Shown in pieces: positions 45,657 through 56,969 of a stretch of 64,000 bases of DNA (positions are counted from its first letter, which is position 1; each line of letters starts with the position of its first letter). The notes under the pieces were generated by a model, which was not told where the DNA came from, made no database searches, and was given only the letters and a program-made list of their open reading frames with translations. Where the stretch lies: the NCBI GenBank assembly GCA_004352715.1, contig SCFE01000093.1, positions 124,539 through 188,538 of the forward strand. The letters run 5' to 3'. Source of the stretch: Hofstenia miamia. Taxonomy: Eukaryota; Xenacoelomorpha; Acoela. A program made the position numbers and the translations under genes.

Positions 45657-47785
45657 ATATATGTATATATATATACAACAAAAATCTTTATTTTATAATG
45701 TATCCAATATAATTCAACGATGTTAACAATCTTCTGCAATGCATTGTTACCAATTAAATTAAGAAAGACAATCTTTCTAATTTTTAGCCTTTTAGGGCAG
45801 CTCTAAGCCTCCAACTATTTTCTAAGCCAGTGGTATAATTATTAAAGTAGATGAAGAATATGCATACACTAAGTTTGAATTTACAACTGATGAATTGTTA
45901 CATTAATTATACATTGACATAGATAGCTTGCAAAATATCATAAACAATATAATTAGCACCACTTGCGACATCTTATTCATATTTTATTAGATATTTTCGA
46001 ATATTTTGATAGGTTATTTTTTCAGAGCTGCCTGGGTATTAATCTTATGCATTCCTAAGTGTTAAATTTATGAACTTAAAGTTTTATCATAATAATATAT
46101 ATTCAAACAATTTGTTTTCTGATGTTTTTGCTGAAATTTTTAAAGATCCATAATAATAAACAGTTTTCTGTAATTACATTACCCTTTTGTAAAAGAATCT
46201 CATCTAGGCTTATTAGGTGCTATGTATCTATCAAATTCAACGAGGACTCTTAAGCATTCCATCTTCTCCCATATCATTGTCCTATTACGTAATGGGTTGT
46301 CCCATGGCTATTTAGTCATCTGACTACAAAGTATATTATGAAGTACGTTAAAAGTATTTGTTTGAACTCCTTGAGATTTTTGTGATGGGGTAGCAGTTTT
46401 TTTTCACTGAACTTGTTTTCATTCCCATTGTTTTTATGGAGCAATTATTAATATAACATTAAAAGTTTTGAATTACAGTGAATGTTAATTGGTGAAACTA
46501 AGCTGTGTCTTACATATGCATGAATCTACTAGGATGATAAGATTAACTTAGTGCAATAGAAAGTACGAAAATATAGTTGTTTGATTTGCAATTACGAGAT
46601 CTCTTAAATAGATCCTTCAAATTTACTATTAGAATTACTGCACATGTTCAAGTAACAATTTTGTGATTATAATGCCCTGCGAATTAATTTGAAAAATATC
46701 TTGAACAAAAAGTTTTATCTGATGCATGATATTTTCATGATAAATATATTAATATTATATGAATATATTAAAAATATACTTATTCAAATATCAGAATCAG
46801 TTGTAAGGTGAATTTTTGTAAACGAATCACTAAAAATAGTAGGGGATTAGCCTTAATTATGTCCTTGTTCAGCTTTCACTATTATATAGAAAACTTCTAT
46901 AGTGAATTAAAGATATGATTTTGACACAAAATCCTCAAAAAATTTAACTGAAGGATATTCCGGGTCAAGTGCCAGGGTTAATATCAGGCCCTTAGACAAA
47001 CAGGTGGGACATCAAGAATCTTAGTAGGGGCTTAGTCTCTGATATTGCACTGAAACTGCTGTCACTATTCCCAGCTGTTAAGGATAGTATTAGGGTAAAA
47101 TAGAATCTATGATAATTGCATGCATCAAAATATATTAAATGTAGCAAACATAAATAAGCAAATGCAATTGTACTAAAATATTAATTATACTAGAAACTAG
47201 GTTTGGTTGTGTTGGAGGCGGAGATAACGAGTTGAAATTGAAAATTGCATAATGTGATTTCTGGATTCACCCCTGAAGCATATAGAAACGGAGTGATTTC
47301 TCTTATTTATACTTCACTTGATTTGTTGACATGGTTTAATCAAAGTAATTTGGGATTCTGTGGATATCTTAATTAACTTCACTTTGAAACGTATAGTTTC
47401 TTAAAACTTTAATTCATCCTTTGTTTGTGAAAACAAATAGCAAACAATTTATTTTGGGGAGGTTTTTTTGAAACATTCAACATTATTGAAATGTATAATA
47501 TTTACACTGTGCAGAATTGAATATTTGATGCAGATGAGAATGATGATAATCAGCAAAGCTACCTCAAGAGAAAGCCCGCGTCGTAATTCATAGTGAATTT
47601 CTAGCGGAGGCATTCAATTTAATAATTCCCCAATCATTAATGGCGACTATTAGCTGCAATTTCTAATATTTGCAATTTGCACACGAAGGGTATATTCAAT
47701 ACGCTTGTAAAGTACGTTATGGTTCATAGAACATGAAATGTTTGCATTGAAAACATATATTTAAGCGTAACCCTAACTCATATAT
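45657..47785. other. AT-rich DNA, nothing recognised
   Basis: No ORF over 60 codons, no clear terminal repeats and no exon-like frame with family resemblance. A single CCCTAA-like word (AACCCTAAC, 47768) is too short to call. Confidence 0.4.
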
Positions 47786-48166
47786 TAGAGGTGGGCGCCG
47801 CCGTCAGCCGACTACTATTGGCGGCGGCGGTGGCGCAGCCGGCTGACTGACATTTATAGAACTGAATTAGACTGTATAATATTCCATATGGAAACTTTAT
47901 CAGGCCTATGGTCCTGTAAAAACCGTATATATGATGTAAGCAGTATTACATGAAACTATCTGCAAAAAGGTTCATCATGCACTTACAGACAATCTGATTA
48001 ATAAGACATAACTTTATCAATGTTAAGTATCACTACCACATCAAAGACGTTAAATGCGGTTTCTTTTTATGAAACATTTCATTTGTCTTGATATAGTTTT
48101 AGTAATTAGTCGGCTCAGCCGTCTAAATTTTCCGGTGGCGGCTCAGCCGGTTGGCGCCCAACCCTA
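47786..48166. mobile_element. 381-bp hAT-like MITE with GC-rich tips
   Basis: Termini TAGAGGTGGGCGCC and the complement of GGCGCCCAACCCTA match at 12 of 14 positions. Both tips carry repeated CAGCCG/GGCGGC words, while the middle is AT-rich. The flanks TCATATAT and CCATCTAT agree at 6 of 8, a plausible old target duplication. Confidence 0.65.
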
Positions 48167-51100
48167 CCATCTATATTCTTAGTCAGTAAGATTTAGATTC
48201 ATTTGATGTTGTTGTCAAAACTGAATAGCATTTTCCTTGCCATTAACTATACAACATGTTCTAAAATATGAAATACGCGCAAAGAGAATGACATCAAGAT
48301 TATACATCGAATTCTAATTCGCTATCAATTAGGCTACTGACATCAAATTTGTAGAAATTGACATCAAATGACCCTGAGTCTTACTGACCAAGAAAATAGA
48401 TGGGTATTTACTCCAAATCATATATCTACATGTATACAACAAACAATCATCAGCCGAAATAATACTCAATCAGTTTATTGTGCATCTTAATTAATTTTTT
48501 GAGAGAAAAATTGTAAAAAGTTAATAACCTGTTTTGAACACCTGAAAATGATAAAATTCCGTGAGCGGTATTACACAATCGAATAGTGTCCTAAACCGAT
48601 ATTGTAAACAAAGGTCATTCTCGTTCGTATTTTTAGAACAAAAAGATAACGACTATTTTCACATGGAAGGACTTATAGGCACTCTGCCAACATGCCCCTG
48701 TGCCATCAAGCCCCATCCAGGAGCCCAGCTAGCCGGAGGTGCTAGGGGTGATGCACCCCCGTATATTTTTCTCAGAGGGGCAGCAAAATGAAAATTTAGC
48801 AGATATTGTAATAGATTCATGTTTTATTTTCCATTCATTTTCTAAATTGCACTAATTAATAAGTCTATCCATTTCTACATTTTTTGCAATGCAAAAATGA
48901 ATAACTGATTTCTGTTTTTTGTAAGTATTTAGTTATTGAATTTCAGGCATTACTAGGGCTACATGCTTTATTTATATTTTCGAGCTACTGGCGTGTTTTA
49001 TTCTAAACGAACAATTAGCTTCAATATCGCCTAATTTGATTTTGAAGGAAGTCTTTTATTACTTCTAAATAATTTTATATAACTTTTTTGCTTTTCAATT
49101 CTGAAAGTCTACATCTAGATTTAAATGTTGTATTTATAATCTTTAGGTATTTCTAGCCTTGAGAATAGAAATAACATCTGATAGGCCTAGCTTTTTTATC
49201 CAATACCGTAGAAAAATCACCCAGGTGTTATATCATAATCTTTGACTAATCAATCTCAATTTACTATTCTATGTTTCAGGGACATATGCAGGATTTTCTG
49301 ACGGGGGACATTCTCAGTCACGATCAGGTGAGTATGAGCAAAAGCGAGGTGAAGATCCACGAAATTTTTCAAGTTTCAAAAATGCACACTGAAAATGCAT
49401 TTCATGACTTAATTTTTAAAATATTTTAGTTTTTGTTGAAATTCGTTTGATTTAAAGAGTAAAATGAATTTTTAAATCAGGCAAGGGTGGGGCGTGGAGG
49501 CCACTGTGCGATGTCTTATTAAGTATCAATCTTATCTTCGTATTCTTTTCATTTGACATATATCATATTGTTTTCAAACACTTTTAGGTTATCAATTATC
49601 GTTTTGATATGCCACTAAAACAAGTAAAAAATAAATTCAGCTTAGTGGAAATCAGGATAGAATAAAATGCTTCACTTATTTCTTTTTCTTGTTGAAACAT
49701 ATGCATCCTGATGGCCGTTGCTTCCAATGAACGATCCCTTAGTAAGCTCAGAACTAGCAAGGACTGCTAGAAAATAGTAATGGGCGAAAACCGACTGGAA
49801 GAACTTATGCTCTTATATTGTGAAAAATATTTGAAAGAAAATTTGGAAATGGATTTTGCAATAATACGAGCACTACAATTGAAACTGCAACAATTGGTTA
49901 TTACATATTTGTATTTAATTTCTATTTCAGTTCACTTTGATTTGTTTATGGTATTGGTGAGACATTCAAAATTCCACTACGTTTTTGTACATCATCGACT
50001 TTTTAGCAGAAAGAGTTTTACCATTAAACTAGGGTAGGAAAACACTAAAAAGCTTCAAATTTTAAAAGATTAATTTGAATAGAGTTGCGTGAGATAGTAT
50101 TTTTGGTAAAGCTGAAATTGCTTTGTTACCAATATACAATGCATTGTTTAGGATTGCTTGCGAGATATTTTGTCATTTTGTCAACATTATAATTAAGGTG
50201 TAAGGACATTTTATTATTATTAGGAATTAGGACAGGAAAGCAAAAATTTTCTGTGAAAAAAGCAAACATATGGATAATCATTATTTTTTCAAGTAATCCT
50301 AGTGATTTAATATACACTAGTGATCATACACATACATGTTCTAGATGTAATTCTTGAATATTTTGATAATTATAAAATGGGTTATCAAGATTATGCTATA
50401 CATGCTGTAGGCGTAGAGAATAAAACTGAGAAATTCAAAGTGAAGCTCTTGCAGGGGCAGCAATTTTCTAATACACCCCACAAATATATTTTCTGGCTGG
50501 GCCTCTGGCCCCATCTTACCATATCAGATACTCGATTTGGTATTGCTGTTCTGACGAATCCAGTTGGTTCTTCCGTTTTACATATATTGATGTTCTCGTT
50601 TTTTTAAATATCTACTAGAGTTTAGTGGGTACCCACGTCTGTTATGTCTTAGAAATAAACCTTCCAGACATTGGGGCTTTCTACTTCCAATCTCCAATAT
50701 CTCATATCTGCAAAAAGAAGCTATGATACTTATGTCTGCTGCATACAAAGCAAATGTTGGTGATACTATCATATTTATAAGTTATCTTATCTGGTTGCTG
50801 TTGCAATTGCTATGATCATTAAACAGAAATCTCTCTCGATCCTGTGGGTACCATCAGAAGATTGCAGACTGTATTTCTAAGCACTAATTCCTCTGTAATT
50901 TCTTTTATGAACTTCTATTTCGTTTTTCTTTTATTTCACATACATGGGTATCTGACAGCATTTGTATAAACATTTTGTGCTCCTATGAATATACTAAGGT
51001 GCTCATATTATAACAATGAAATAAATATACTCTATTTGTAAATTTGAGCAGAGTCAAGTCGACTGTAGCCTAATAATTCTAAATGTTTGCTATTTGATAA

Positions 51101-51488
51101 TTTGATCATTACCCCTCTAGATTTTTTGCATTGATTACTTCATGGCCTTTCTTTAGAGGCAGCCTTGAAATTATTAAAACTCATTTATCTGGTAAACGCT
51201 CACATTCGATTTGTGTGTTCATTTGTATAGATTTCTACAAGTTTTTAATTCAAATAGTTTCTGTTTTTTCGCTCAGACTTAATTCAAATAACATCAATTC
51301 AGTTTCCATTATTCATGATACAGGTGGTTTTCGACGTTTAAACAAAGCTTCTCAGAGTATCGATAAATAATTTACTCTATGTTTAAGTTGAAAAACGTCC
51401 TATCTAATCAATTTCAAGTTTTGATTACAGATTTCTGCAAGTGAACTAGTACAACTAATTTCCCACATTCAAAATTCCTAGATCTATT

Positions 51489-51490
<2 letters not shown>
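48167..51490. other. Intergenic DNA with a MITE relic and unassigned ORFs
   Basis: Besides the MITE relic at 49277, a GGGGTGATGCACCCCC tip-like palindrome lies near 48746. The frames at 49780-50037 and 50320-50607 are open but have no recognised content; the first has an amphipathic start (ENRLEELMLLYCEKYLKENL). A 26-nt block at 49931 with good splice sites encodes FTLICLWYW. Confidence 0.35.
49277..49506. mobile_element. Degenerate relative of the 9.4-kb hAT MITE
   Basis: Begins CAGGGACATATGCAGGATTT and ends GGCCACTG. It shares the interior words GGATTTTCTGACGGGGGACA, CGAAATTTTTCAA and AATGCATTTCATGA in the same order as 9446-9687. Tips and flanks have decayed. Confidence 0.65.

Positions 51491-51492
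<2 letters not shown>

Positions 51493-51529
<37 letters not shown>
51493..51529. repeat. (TA)n microsatellite (one of many)
   Basis: One of at least twenty pure TA runs of 12-43 bases here. Others lie at 4892-4908, 12518-12543, 14157-14177, 14738-14761, 15664-15694, 17071-17090, 17781-17801, 18495-18507, 24841-24860, 29034-29068, 29857-29873, 37556-37570, 51983-52014, 52448-52467, 55771-55813, 60661-60690 and 61600-61626. Confidence 0.9.
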
Positions 51530-51531
<2 letters not shown>

Positions 51532-51600
51532 TTGTAAAAAACAAGAAATATTTTATGTATACATGTTTCGAATGTCATCACATTTATAATTCAATCTATA

Positions 51601-51792
51601 ATTGTATACATTGGGGAAACGAGGAGGCAATTGGAATACAGAATTTTGGAGCATATGCGAGGTCATCTTCAATCAGAAATATATTGCCATGAACATGCAC
51701 CTAAGAGGAAAAACTTTACTATTTTAATGAAAACCAAGAATACAGAAATTGCAGAAGCTATATTCATAAAAAAACTAAGGAGAATCTATTAA
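51601..51792 (+). pseudogene. GIY-YIG endonuclease C-terminus of a Penelope-like element
   Basis: Reads IVYIGETRRQLEYRILEHMR, then EHAPKRKNFTILMKTKNTEI and AEAIFIKKLRRIY before TAA. VYIGET supplies the YIG half of the motif, the Arg-rich helix follows, and the Glu of AEAIFIK sits where the metal-binding Glu is expected. The first GIY half and the polymerase are not in frame upstream, so the element is truncated. Confidence 0.72.
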
Positions 51793-51896
51793 ATAAACAA
51801 CTAAGTCAAAGACAAAATATCGTATAAGACCTACGAATTACAATTTTAATATCATACCATTTGTATTTTCTACCATATTATTTTACTTATTTTGTA

Positions 51897-51933
51897 CTGA
51901 CGATGAGTGGAGACACTCGAAACATGTATACAT
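51897..51933 (+). ncRNA. Hammerhead-ribozyme-like motif in the Penelope arm
   Basis: CTGACGA, then a GAGTG-GAGA-CACTC hairpin, then GAAAC and a self-complementary ATGTATACAT. This follows the order of the hammerhead core (CUGANGA, stem II, GAAA), and Penelope-like elements are known to carry such motifs, often working as dimers through a palindromic stem III. One extra U before stem II and the lack of an adjacent cleavage triplet weaken it. The other arm holds a decayed version. Confidence 0.4.
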
Positions 51934-51979
51934 AAAATTTTTCTTTTTTTACAATGAATAGTTTAAGCACACTTTGTAC

Positions 51980-52020
<41 letters not shown>

Positions 52021-52467
52021 ATAATTATATATATATATATATNNNNNNNNNNNNNNNNNNNNNNNNNNNNNNNNNNNNNNNNNNNNNNNNNNNNNNNNNN
52101 NNNNNNNNNNNNNNNNNNNNNNNNNNNNNNNNNNNNNNNNNNNNNNNNNNNNNNNNNNNNNNNNNNNNNNNNNNNNNNNNNNNNNNNNNNNNNNNNNNNN
52201 NNNNNNNNNNNNNNNNNNNNNNNNNNNNNNNNNNNNNNNNNNNNNNNNNNNNNNNNNNNNNNNNNNNNNNNNNNNNNNNNNNNNNNNNNNNNNNNNNNNN
52301 NNNNNNNNNNNNNNNNNNNNNNNNNNNNNNNNNNNNNNNNNNNNNNNNNNNNNNNNNNNNNNNNNNNNNNNNNNNNNNNNNNNNNNNNNNNNNNNNNNNN
52401 ATATATATTATATATAGTATATATATATACATATATATTATATATAGTATATATATATATATATATA

Positions 52468-54572
52468 CGAATTTTGTTTTTTAACTTTGAATTGATTATA
52501 TGTAATAAAATGTAGTCAATGTTCCAAAAATACCACCTAAGAATGTGATGTTGATCAGTTACTAGAAAATAATTTAGTTAAAATTTAGGGTATAAAAGTG
52601 CATAAGTTAATCATGGAGTATGAGTAGTCATTTAAAAATGGTGTGTGAGTACGGGTAATGCCTTTGAGTAGGTGAATTTACAATCCCGAAACCTACGGGT
52701 AAGGCGAGTATGGATACACGCTCTACGGTGGGGATAAATTTAACAGCAACGGGTAAATATCAGAAAGACAATGTTAAAAAATTAATCACTGTATACTATA
52801 AAAACTTATAAAATTACAAATTTATTATATTTGCAATTTATCTTTGAACTTCTATGCACGAATTAAAATAAGATTTTCATGAAGGGGAAAACTGAATTTA
52901 ATGCTCATGTTTCTTTAATACAAAACACAATTAAGTTAAATTCTGTTATGAATTTTTTCAAATTCTGTGATGTTTTCTGCATATAATTTTTAAATGCTTA
53001 TAACTCACGAACTAATGAAGAAATTTATAATCTGAAAACACCACGAGATAAAACATCGTCTCCTCTTTCTTTTTCGACTTTAGTTGCTGTTCCTATGAAC
53101 GTTAGACCGCTTAATTATCTGAACATATGGTACGATAAGCATTTGAATTTTTTTACAAAAATTAGGATTTCTCATTTAAAAAATATGAGAAATCTTCATC
53201 ATTGCATGATGTGTAAAAGGCTTTCAATATTTCTTAAAAAGTTTCGATAAAATTGTTCAAAAAGTTGGACAAATCGATTTGTTAGTTAAAAGTAACTTTA
53301 GAAGTAACGTTAATATGACGAATATGTTGCGATGTAAATTAGCGGATCAGCACAGCCTATTACATATGCTGTTCCTAGACACTCAAAATAATATATTAAA
53401 GCAAAACACATTTTACCTATATGTAAATTTGACAAAATTATGTAGAATTTTTGAAGTTTTGGCGTCATCGTGAAGACTTTCATACAGGCATTTTGAATGT
53501 TAGTCGAAATATCATTGAAAATAATTTGCGCTACCAAGTGGGCATGAGTTAATGTTGTAAATGTTAATATGAGACTATAAATTTGACTAGTTAAGCGGGC
53601 GGAATGACGCATGCGACAGACCCTCCCCTTCCTCTTATAGAGAGGATCATAGTCCGAAAACTGAGGTCCAAACCCTACCCAGTCACGACAACTAGTCCAC
53701 TTTAGTGCCATTTTATGATTCTTGCCAAAAAAATGTATTTAATTTTCAGGTTTTCTATACCAAATTAGTGAGAAGTTTGTAGTATAATCTATACACTGAA
53801 ATCCAAAAATTAATATTTAAATATTATGTTACAGCTTATATTGTTTATAAATTTGTTGAATTCATTGCATTTGGTTTGTTTTGCATCACTGTTGCATAGA
53901 AGTAAGCTATTTTAAAATTTCAACCCCATTTTTACCTTTGCCCTGCTCAGCTGCGACCATTTCAATATATGTCCCACTCCGAGAAATCTAATCATGTAAT
54001 TAGTAACCAAAGATCATAGGCTTATGTTGCTAAAATGTATCAAAAAGTAAATGGGACAACACAATTAAAATTTTGAAGATTAATAAAAACAAAGTAGAAC
54101 ATACTTTTCCCAATTTTAGTAAACCTGCTTATCATAAGTTTGAAAATGAGAAATTGGTATGTTATTCTTGGACCTATATTATCAATGTTAAATTATATAT
54201 ATATATANACAACATATATAGTTGCCAAACTAAGGTACGCACTGATGGTAACAGAAGCTTTTGTCAAAGTTTAGCATACAATGATCTGGAGACAGAATAC
54301 CACGTAAAAGCAGTCAAAAAATCATCCATGCTATATATACAACCATTTCTTTGTTTATTCAAGAGGTGAATGTTGTTTGATAGGAAGTATGACTTATTAT
54401 GCACAACTTCACTGATATTTGTAATACAGAAGTCAGACGAAATGGTAAGTTTACTCCAAAATTTTATAGATCCAATAACGGGATGTTTGACATTGGTCAA
54501 TTTGGAAAAAGATTCATAATTGAAAGAAATTTCTCCTGACTCTGAAGATGTCTGCAAAGTACAATAAAATCC
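52468..54572. other. AT-rich DNA, mostly unassigned
   Basis: At 52645-52760 the words GGGTAA and TACGGGTA recur, resembling the subterminal repeats of an hAT element without visible ends. The 133-codon (-) frame at 53310-53711 begins in a locally GC-rich block but resembles no family I know. A single N lies at 54208. Confidence 0.35.
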
Positions 54573-55035
54573 TTACACTTTGAGAAATGGAAAGAAATAT
54601 GTTGTCAGGAACATGTTTTTTTAATTCCTCTTCAAACTCTTTGGCTTTCATAACGTCTAAATCCAAGAAACTGTTAATCTCATCTGGCTGTTAAATTCTT
54701 GATGCACTTGAAAATTTGGCAGTACTTTGAACATTTGCAGTTGGAGTAGGAATAATGGAAGGTGGCACGTTGGGAAAAACAGAAGGAGGGTTTGCAAGAA
54801 CTCCACTTCTTTTAAAAATAGCATTGTCAGGCCAGTGCTTTCAGCAAACACCCATGTTGATTGTTAAGTTTTTGCAATCAATGATATTTGGAAGTGCATT
54901 TAGCCATCTACAACATTTTTCAGGGTCTTTTGGAAAATTTTAATTTGAAATTCTTTTGTTTAATATTACAATGGACTTATTTTTGATAGTATCATATCTG
55001 GTTTCACATCCACCAACAGAACATTTCTTCCAATT
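54573..55035 (-). pseudogene. THAP-domain (P-element-type) relic
   Basis: The - strand reads WKKCSVGGCETRYDTIKNKS, stop, NFPKDPEKCCRWLNALPNII and, after a TGA, KHWPDNAIFKRSGVLANPPS then VFPNVPPSIIPT. This has the C-x(4)-C, FPKDPE...W-x-x-ALP, C/H and P-S-x-FP order of THAP zinc fingers. In-frame stops show decay. THAP domains occur in P-element-like transposases and their domesticated descendants. Confidence 0.65.
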
Positions 55036-55499
55036 GGTAAACTAATAATGAGTATTTTACTGATTATTTCTTGGGTAAACAACATCAACAGCATTTGTAT
55101 TTTATCCAATGGGAATGGTTTATCCTACATCAATTAAATAATTTCTCGCAATCATAAAGCACCATGTTTTTCAAGACATGTAAATATTATTAGGAATTAG
55201 ATGGGAATAAAAACGTAAACAACATCTGTCACACTACTTGATTTTGCAACAAAATTATTAAATTATCAAGCCAGCCTTCAAGTTTTAAATAATATTTTCG
55301 GTGTCATGTCCTGTTATTATGTACTCCTTGGTAGTTGCTATTCTCTATGCAGTGTAGTTTATTTCTTTGTTCCTACATTTGAATCCCTAGTTCATATTAT
55401 ATTGCATGCTAAGAATAAACTCAATGGAAGAATTTATACATAATATATAATATAAAATTATGCATTTTGCTTTGTGTTTAAGAAGTCTAGTAGTAAAAT

Positions 55500-55766
55500 T
55501 GGAGAAGTCCATTTCAGGTAAGACTCCTGCTTGCTTACATTCGCACAAAAAGTTTTAAAATATTGGTACTTACTTACTACCTGTTTAATTCATAATAGGG
55601 CAAATAGAATGTGTAAGAAAATTTTTGTGTATTAAGTCAAGAAATTATTACTATCATCTACTATGTTATCAAGATTGGAAAATTGTAAAGAATTATTATT
55701 AAGTTCTTAAGTTCACTTAAATATTTTTTTGAGCAGGTTGGAAACTGTAATAAAGAAAAGTATAAG

Positions 55767-55770
<4 letters not shown>
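55500..55770 (+). mobile_element. LINE fragment copy 4, sense on + strand
   Basis: Reverse complement of the other copies. It shares the block CAGGTTGGAAACTGTAATAA and about 110 bp on its other side, then diverges. An extra A and an 8-base insertion break the frame. It abuts the long (TA)n at 55771-55813, like the others. Confidence 0.65.
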
Positions 55771-55816
<46 letters not shown>

Positions 55817-55867
55817 TGTGCTAAGATTTTAGCTTCTAGAATTTTCTTTAATACTGTATATGTTTAG

Positions 55868-56256
55868 CATACTTGCAGATCCATCACCTGTTCCAAAGTC
55901 GACGCCAGAGCCGCCCCCACCTCTTTATGATGAAAAAAGCTTCGTTTCAATTAGACTAAGTCAGACGTCCAGAAATTCGAAACCACGAAAGAACTCATCG
56001 ACTTCTTTAAGTGAAAGCTCAGTTCCAGAAGCAGATAGAGATTTTCAAGAAACTTATACTCGCAGAGATTCCAGCTCCAATTCTACAGAATCAAAGCTTT
56101 CAAAGCATGTAAAAATTAACGATCCTCAACGCAATTCATCTCCTACAGTATCCGTGAATGAATGGATGGATAAAAATGAAAAGAAAAAGAACACGCCCTC
56201 AAACTTAGAACCTTTACCAGCAAGAATTAAAACTGGATTCGTACGCAACAGGCGAG
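55868..56256 (+). CDS. Penultimate exon of a Ser/Pro-rich protein (possible cytosolic tail)
   Basis: Acceptor tatgtttag, phase 2 in, 129 full codons, phase 1 out at CGA G/gttagt. It begins ILADPSPVPKSTPEPPPPLY and is followed by a long Ser/Lys/Glu-rich, low-complexity region with no membrane segment. A proline run before LYDEK looks like an SH3- or WW-binding stretch. The phase fits the optional donors of the prominin terminal exon and also a 26-nt open block at 49931, but neither link is proven. It could equally end an unrelated gene whose upstream exons I cannot see. Confidence 0.7.
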
Positions 56257-56684
56257 GTTAGTAATGCATCACATAAACAATTTTAAAGTTCGATTATTGG
56301 GTGCTCTTCATTTATGATAAATTAACAGTAAAGACTAAACTTCGAAAATCATTGCTAATTCGCATTGATAAAAAATCATTAAAAACAAATAACTTTAATA
56401 CGAAATCGAAATTAAAGTTCTTTGTACCGAGGCAGACAATTCTACATGAATGAAGGATCCATCTATTTACCATCTTTGAAATTTCATTTAAGCTACAAGC
56501 TACTTTCAAAATATTTAATTACAACTTAAATTTTTCAAGTGGCCCTGAAACACTTTAGTATTCTAGTTACTGTAATTATAAATTTTTCGTTTTACAGCCT
56601 GGAAATTGATTAGTTCTTTATTTAATTTTAGCAATAAAATTTTAGTAACGTTTATTTAATTGTTTTATAAACTATGTATTTTAG

Positions 56685-56926
56685 CAGAAACAGCTTTTAA
56701 AAAATCGCCACGAGCAAAAAAAGACAACGAATTATCCACAACAATTGAAGAGGTAGAAAGTATAACAGACACTAAGGAACTTAAGCCTTCTAAACCAAAG
56801 CAGAAATCAAAGAAGAAGCGCATTGTTTCTCCTTTTGCGCAACCCCAAATTGGTATAAAGAGACATGAATCGAAAATTCTTCCTGCTCCAAAAGAAGGCG
56901 AAGTTAGTGTCCCTCGAAGAAAATAA
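56685..56926 (+). CDS. Terminal exon of the same Ser/Lys-rich protein
   Basis: Acceptor gtattttag; phase 1 entry completes GCA (Ala). Encodes ETAFKKSPRAKKDNEL, a very basic block KQKSKKKRIVSPF and ends VPRRK with TAA at 56924. AATAAA follows at 56964. The composition is that of a disordered cytosolic or nuclear tail; KSKKKR could act as a nuclear signal. No known family recognised. Confidence 0.72.
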
Positions 56927-56963
56927 ATTATTTCAAACTTCTAAATTATTGTATAATGTGGGA

Positions 56964-56969
56964 AATAAA
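56964..56969 (+). terminator. AATAAA polyadenylation signal
   Basis: Thirty-eight bases after the stop codon of the basic terminal exon, in the usual position for a short 3' UTR. Confidence 0.55.

Larger units (their letters stand above)
51527..51963 (+). mobile_element. Penelope-like element fragment with inverted arms
   Basis: A GIY-YIG-type coding piece (51601-51792) lies between inverted arms of about 50 bp: TTCATTGTAAAAAACAAGAA...ACATGTTTCGA at left and its complement ending ACAATGAA at right. (TA)n runs lie outside both arms. Penelope-like elements carry a C-terminal GIY-YIG nuclease and such terminal structures, so the family call is good although the reverse transcriptase is missing. 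Confidence 0.72.

Noticed and set aside
49931-49956. 26-nt microexon FTLICLWYW with phase 0 in and 2 out, as a TM5 exon
   Set aside because: The exon at 42897 is adjacent to exon 22, more hydrophobic and followed by basic residues. I keep the 49.9-kb block only as a remote option for the tail exons.
53310-53711. 133-codon (-) ORF, the longest ungapped frame in the window
   Set aside because: Composition drifts from GC-rich to AT-rich along its length and nothing in it resembles a domain.
54225-54330. OTU-protease-like fragment (TDGNRSFCQSLAY...EYHVKAV)
   Set aside because: Resembles the DGN-x-x-F-x-x-x-S motif, but the catalytic Cys position reads Arg/Ser and the match is too short.
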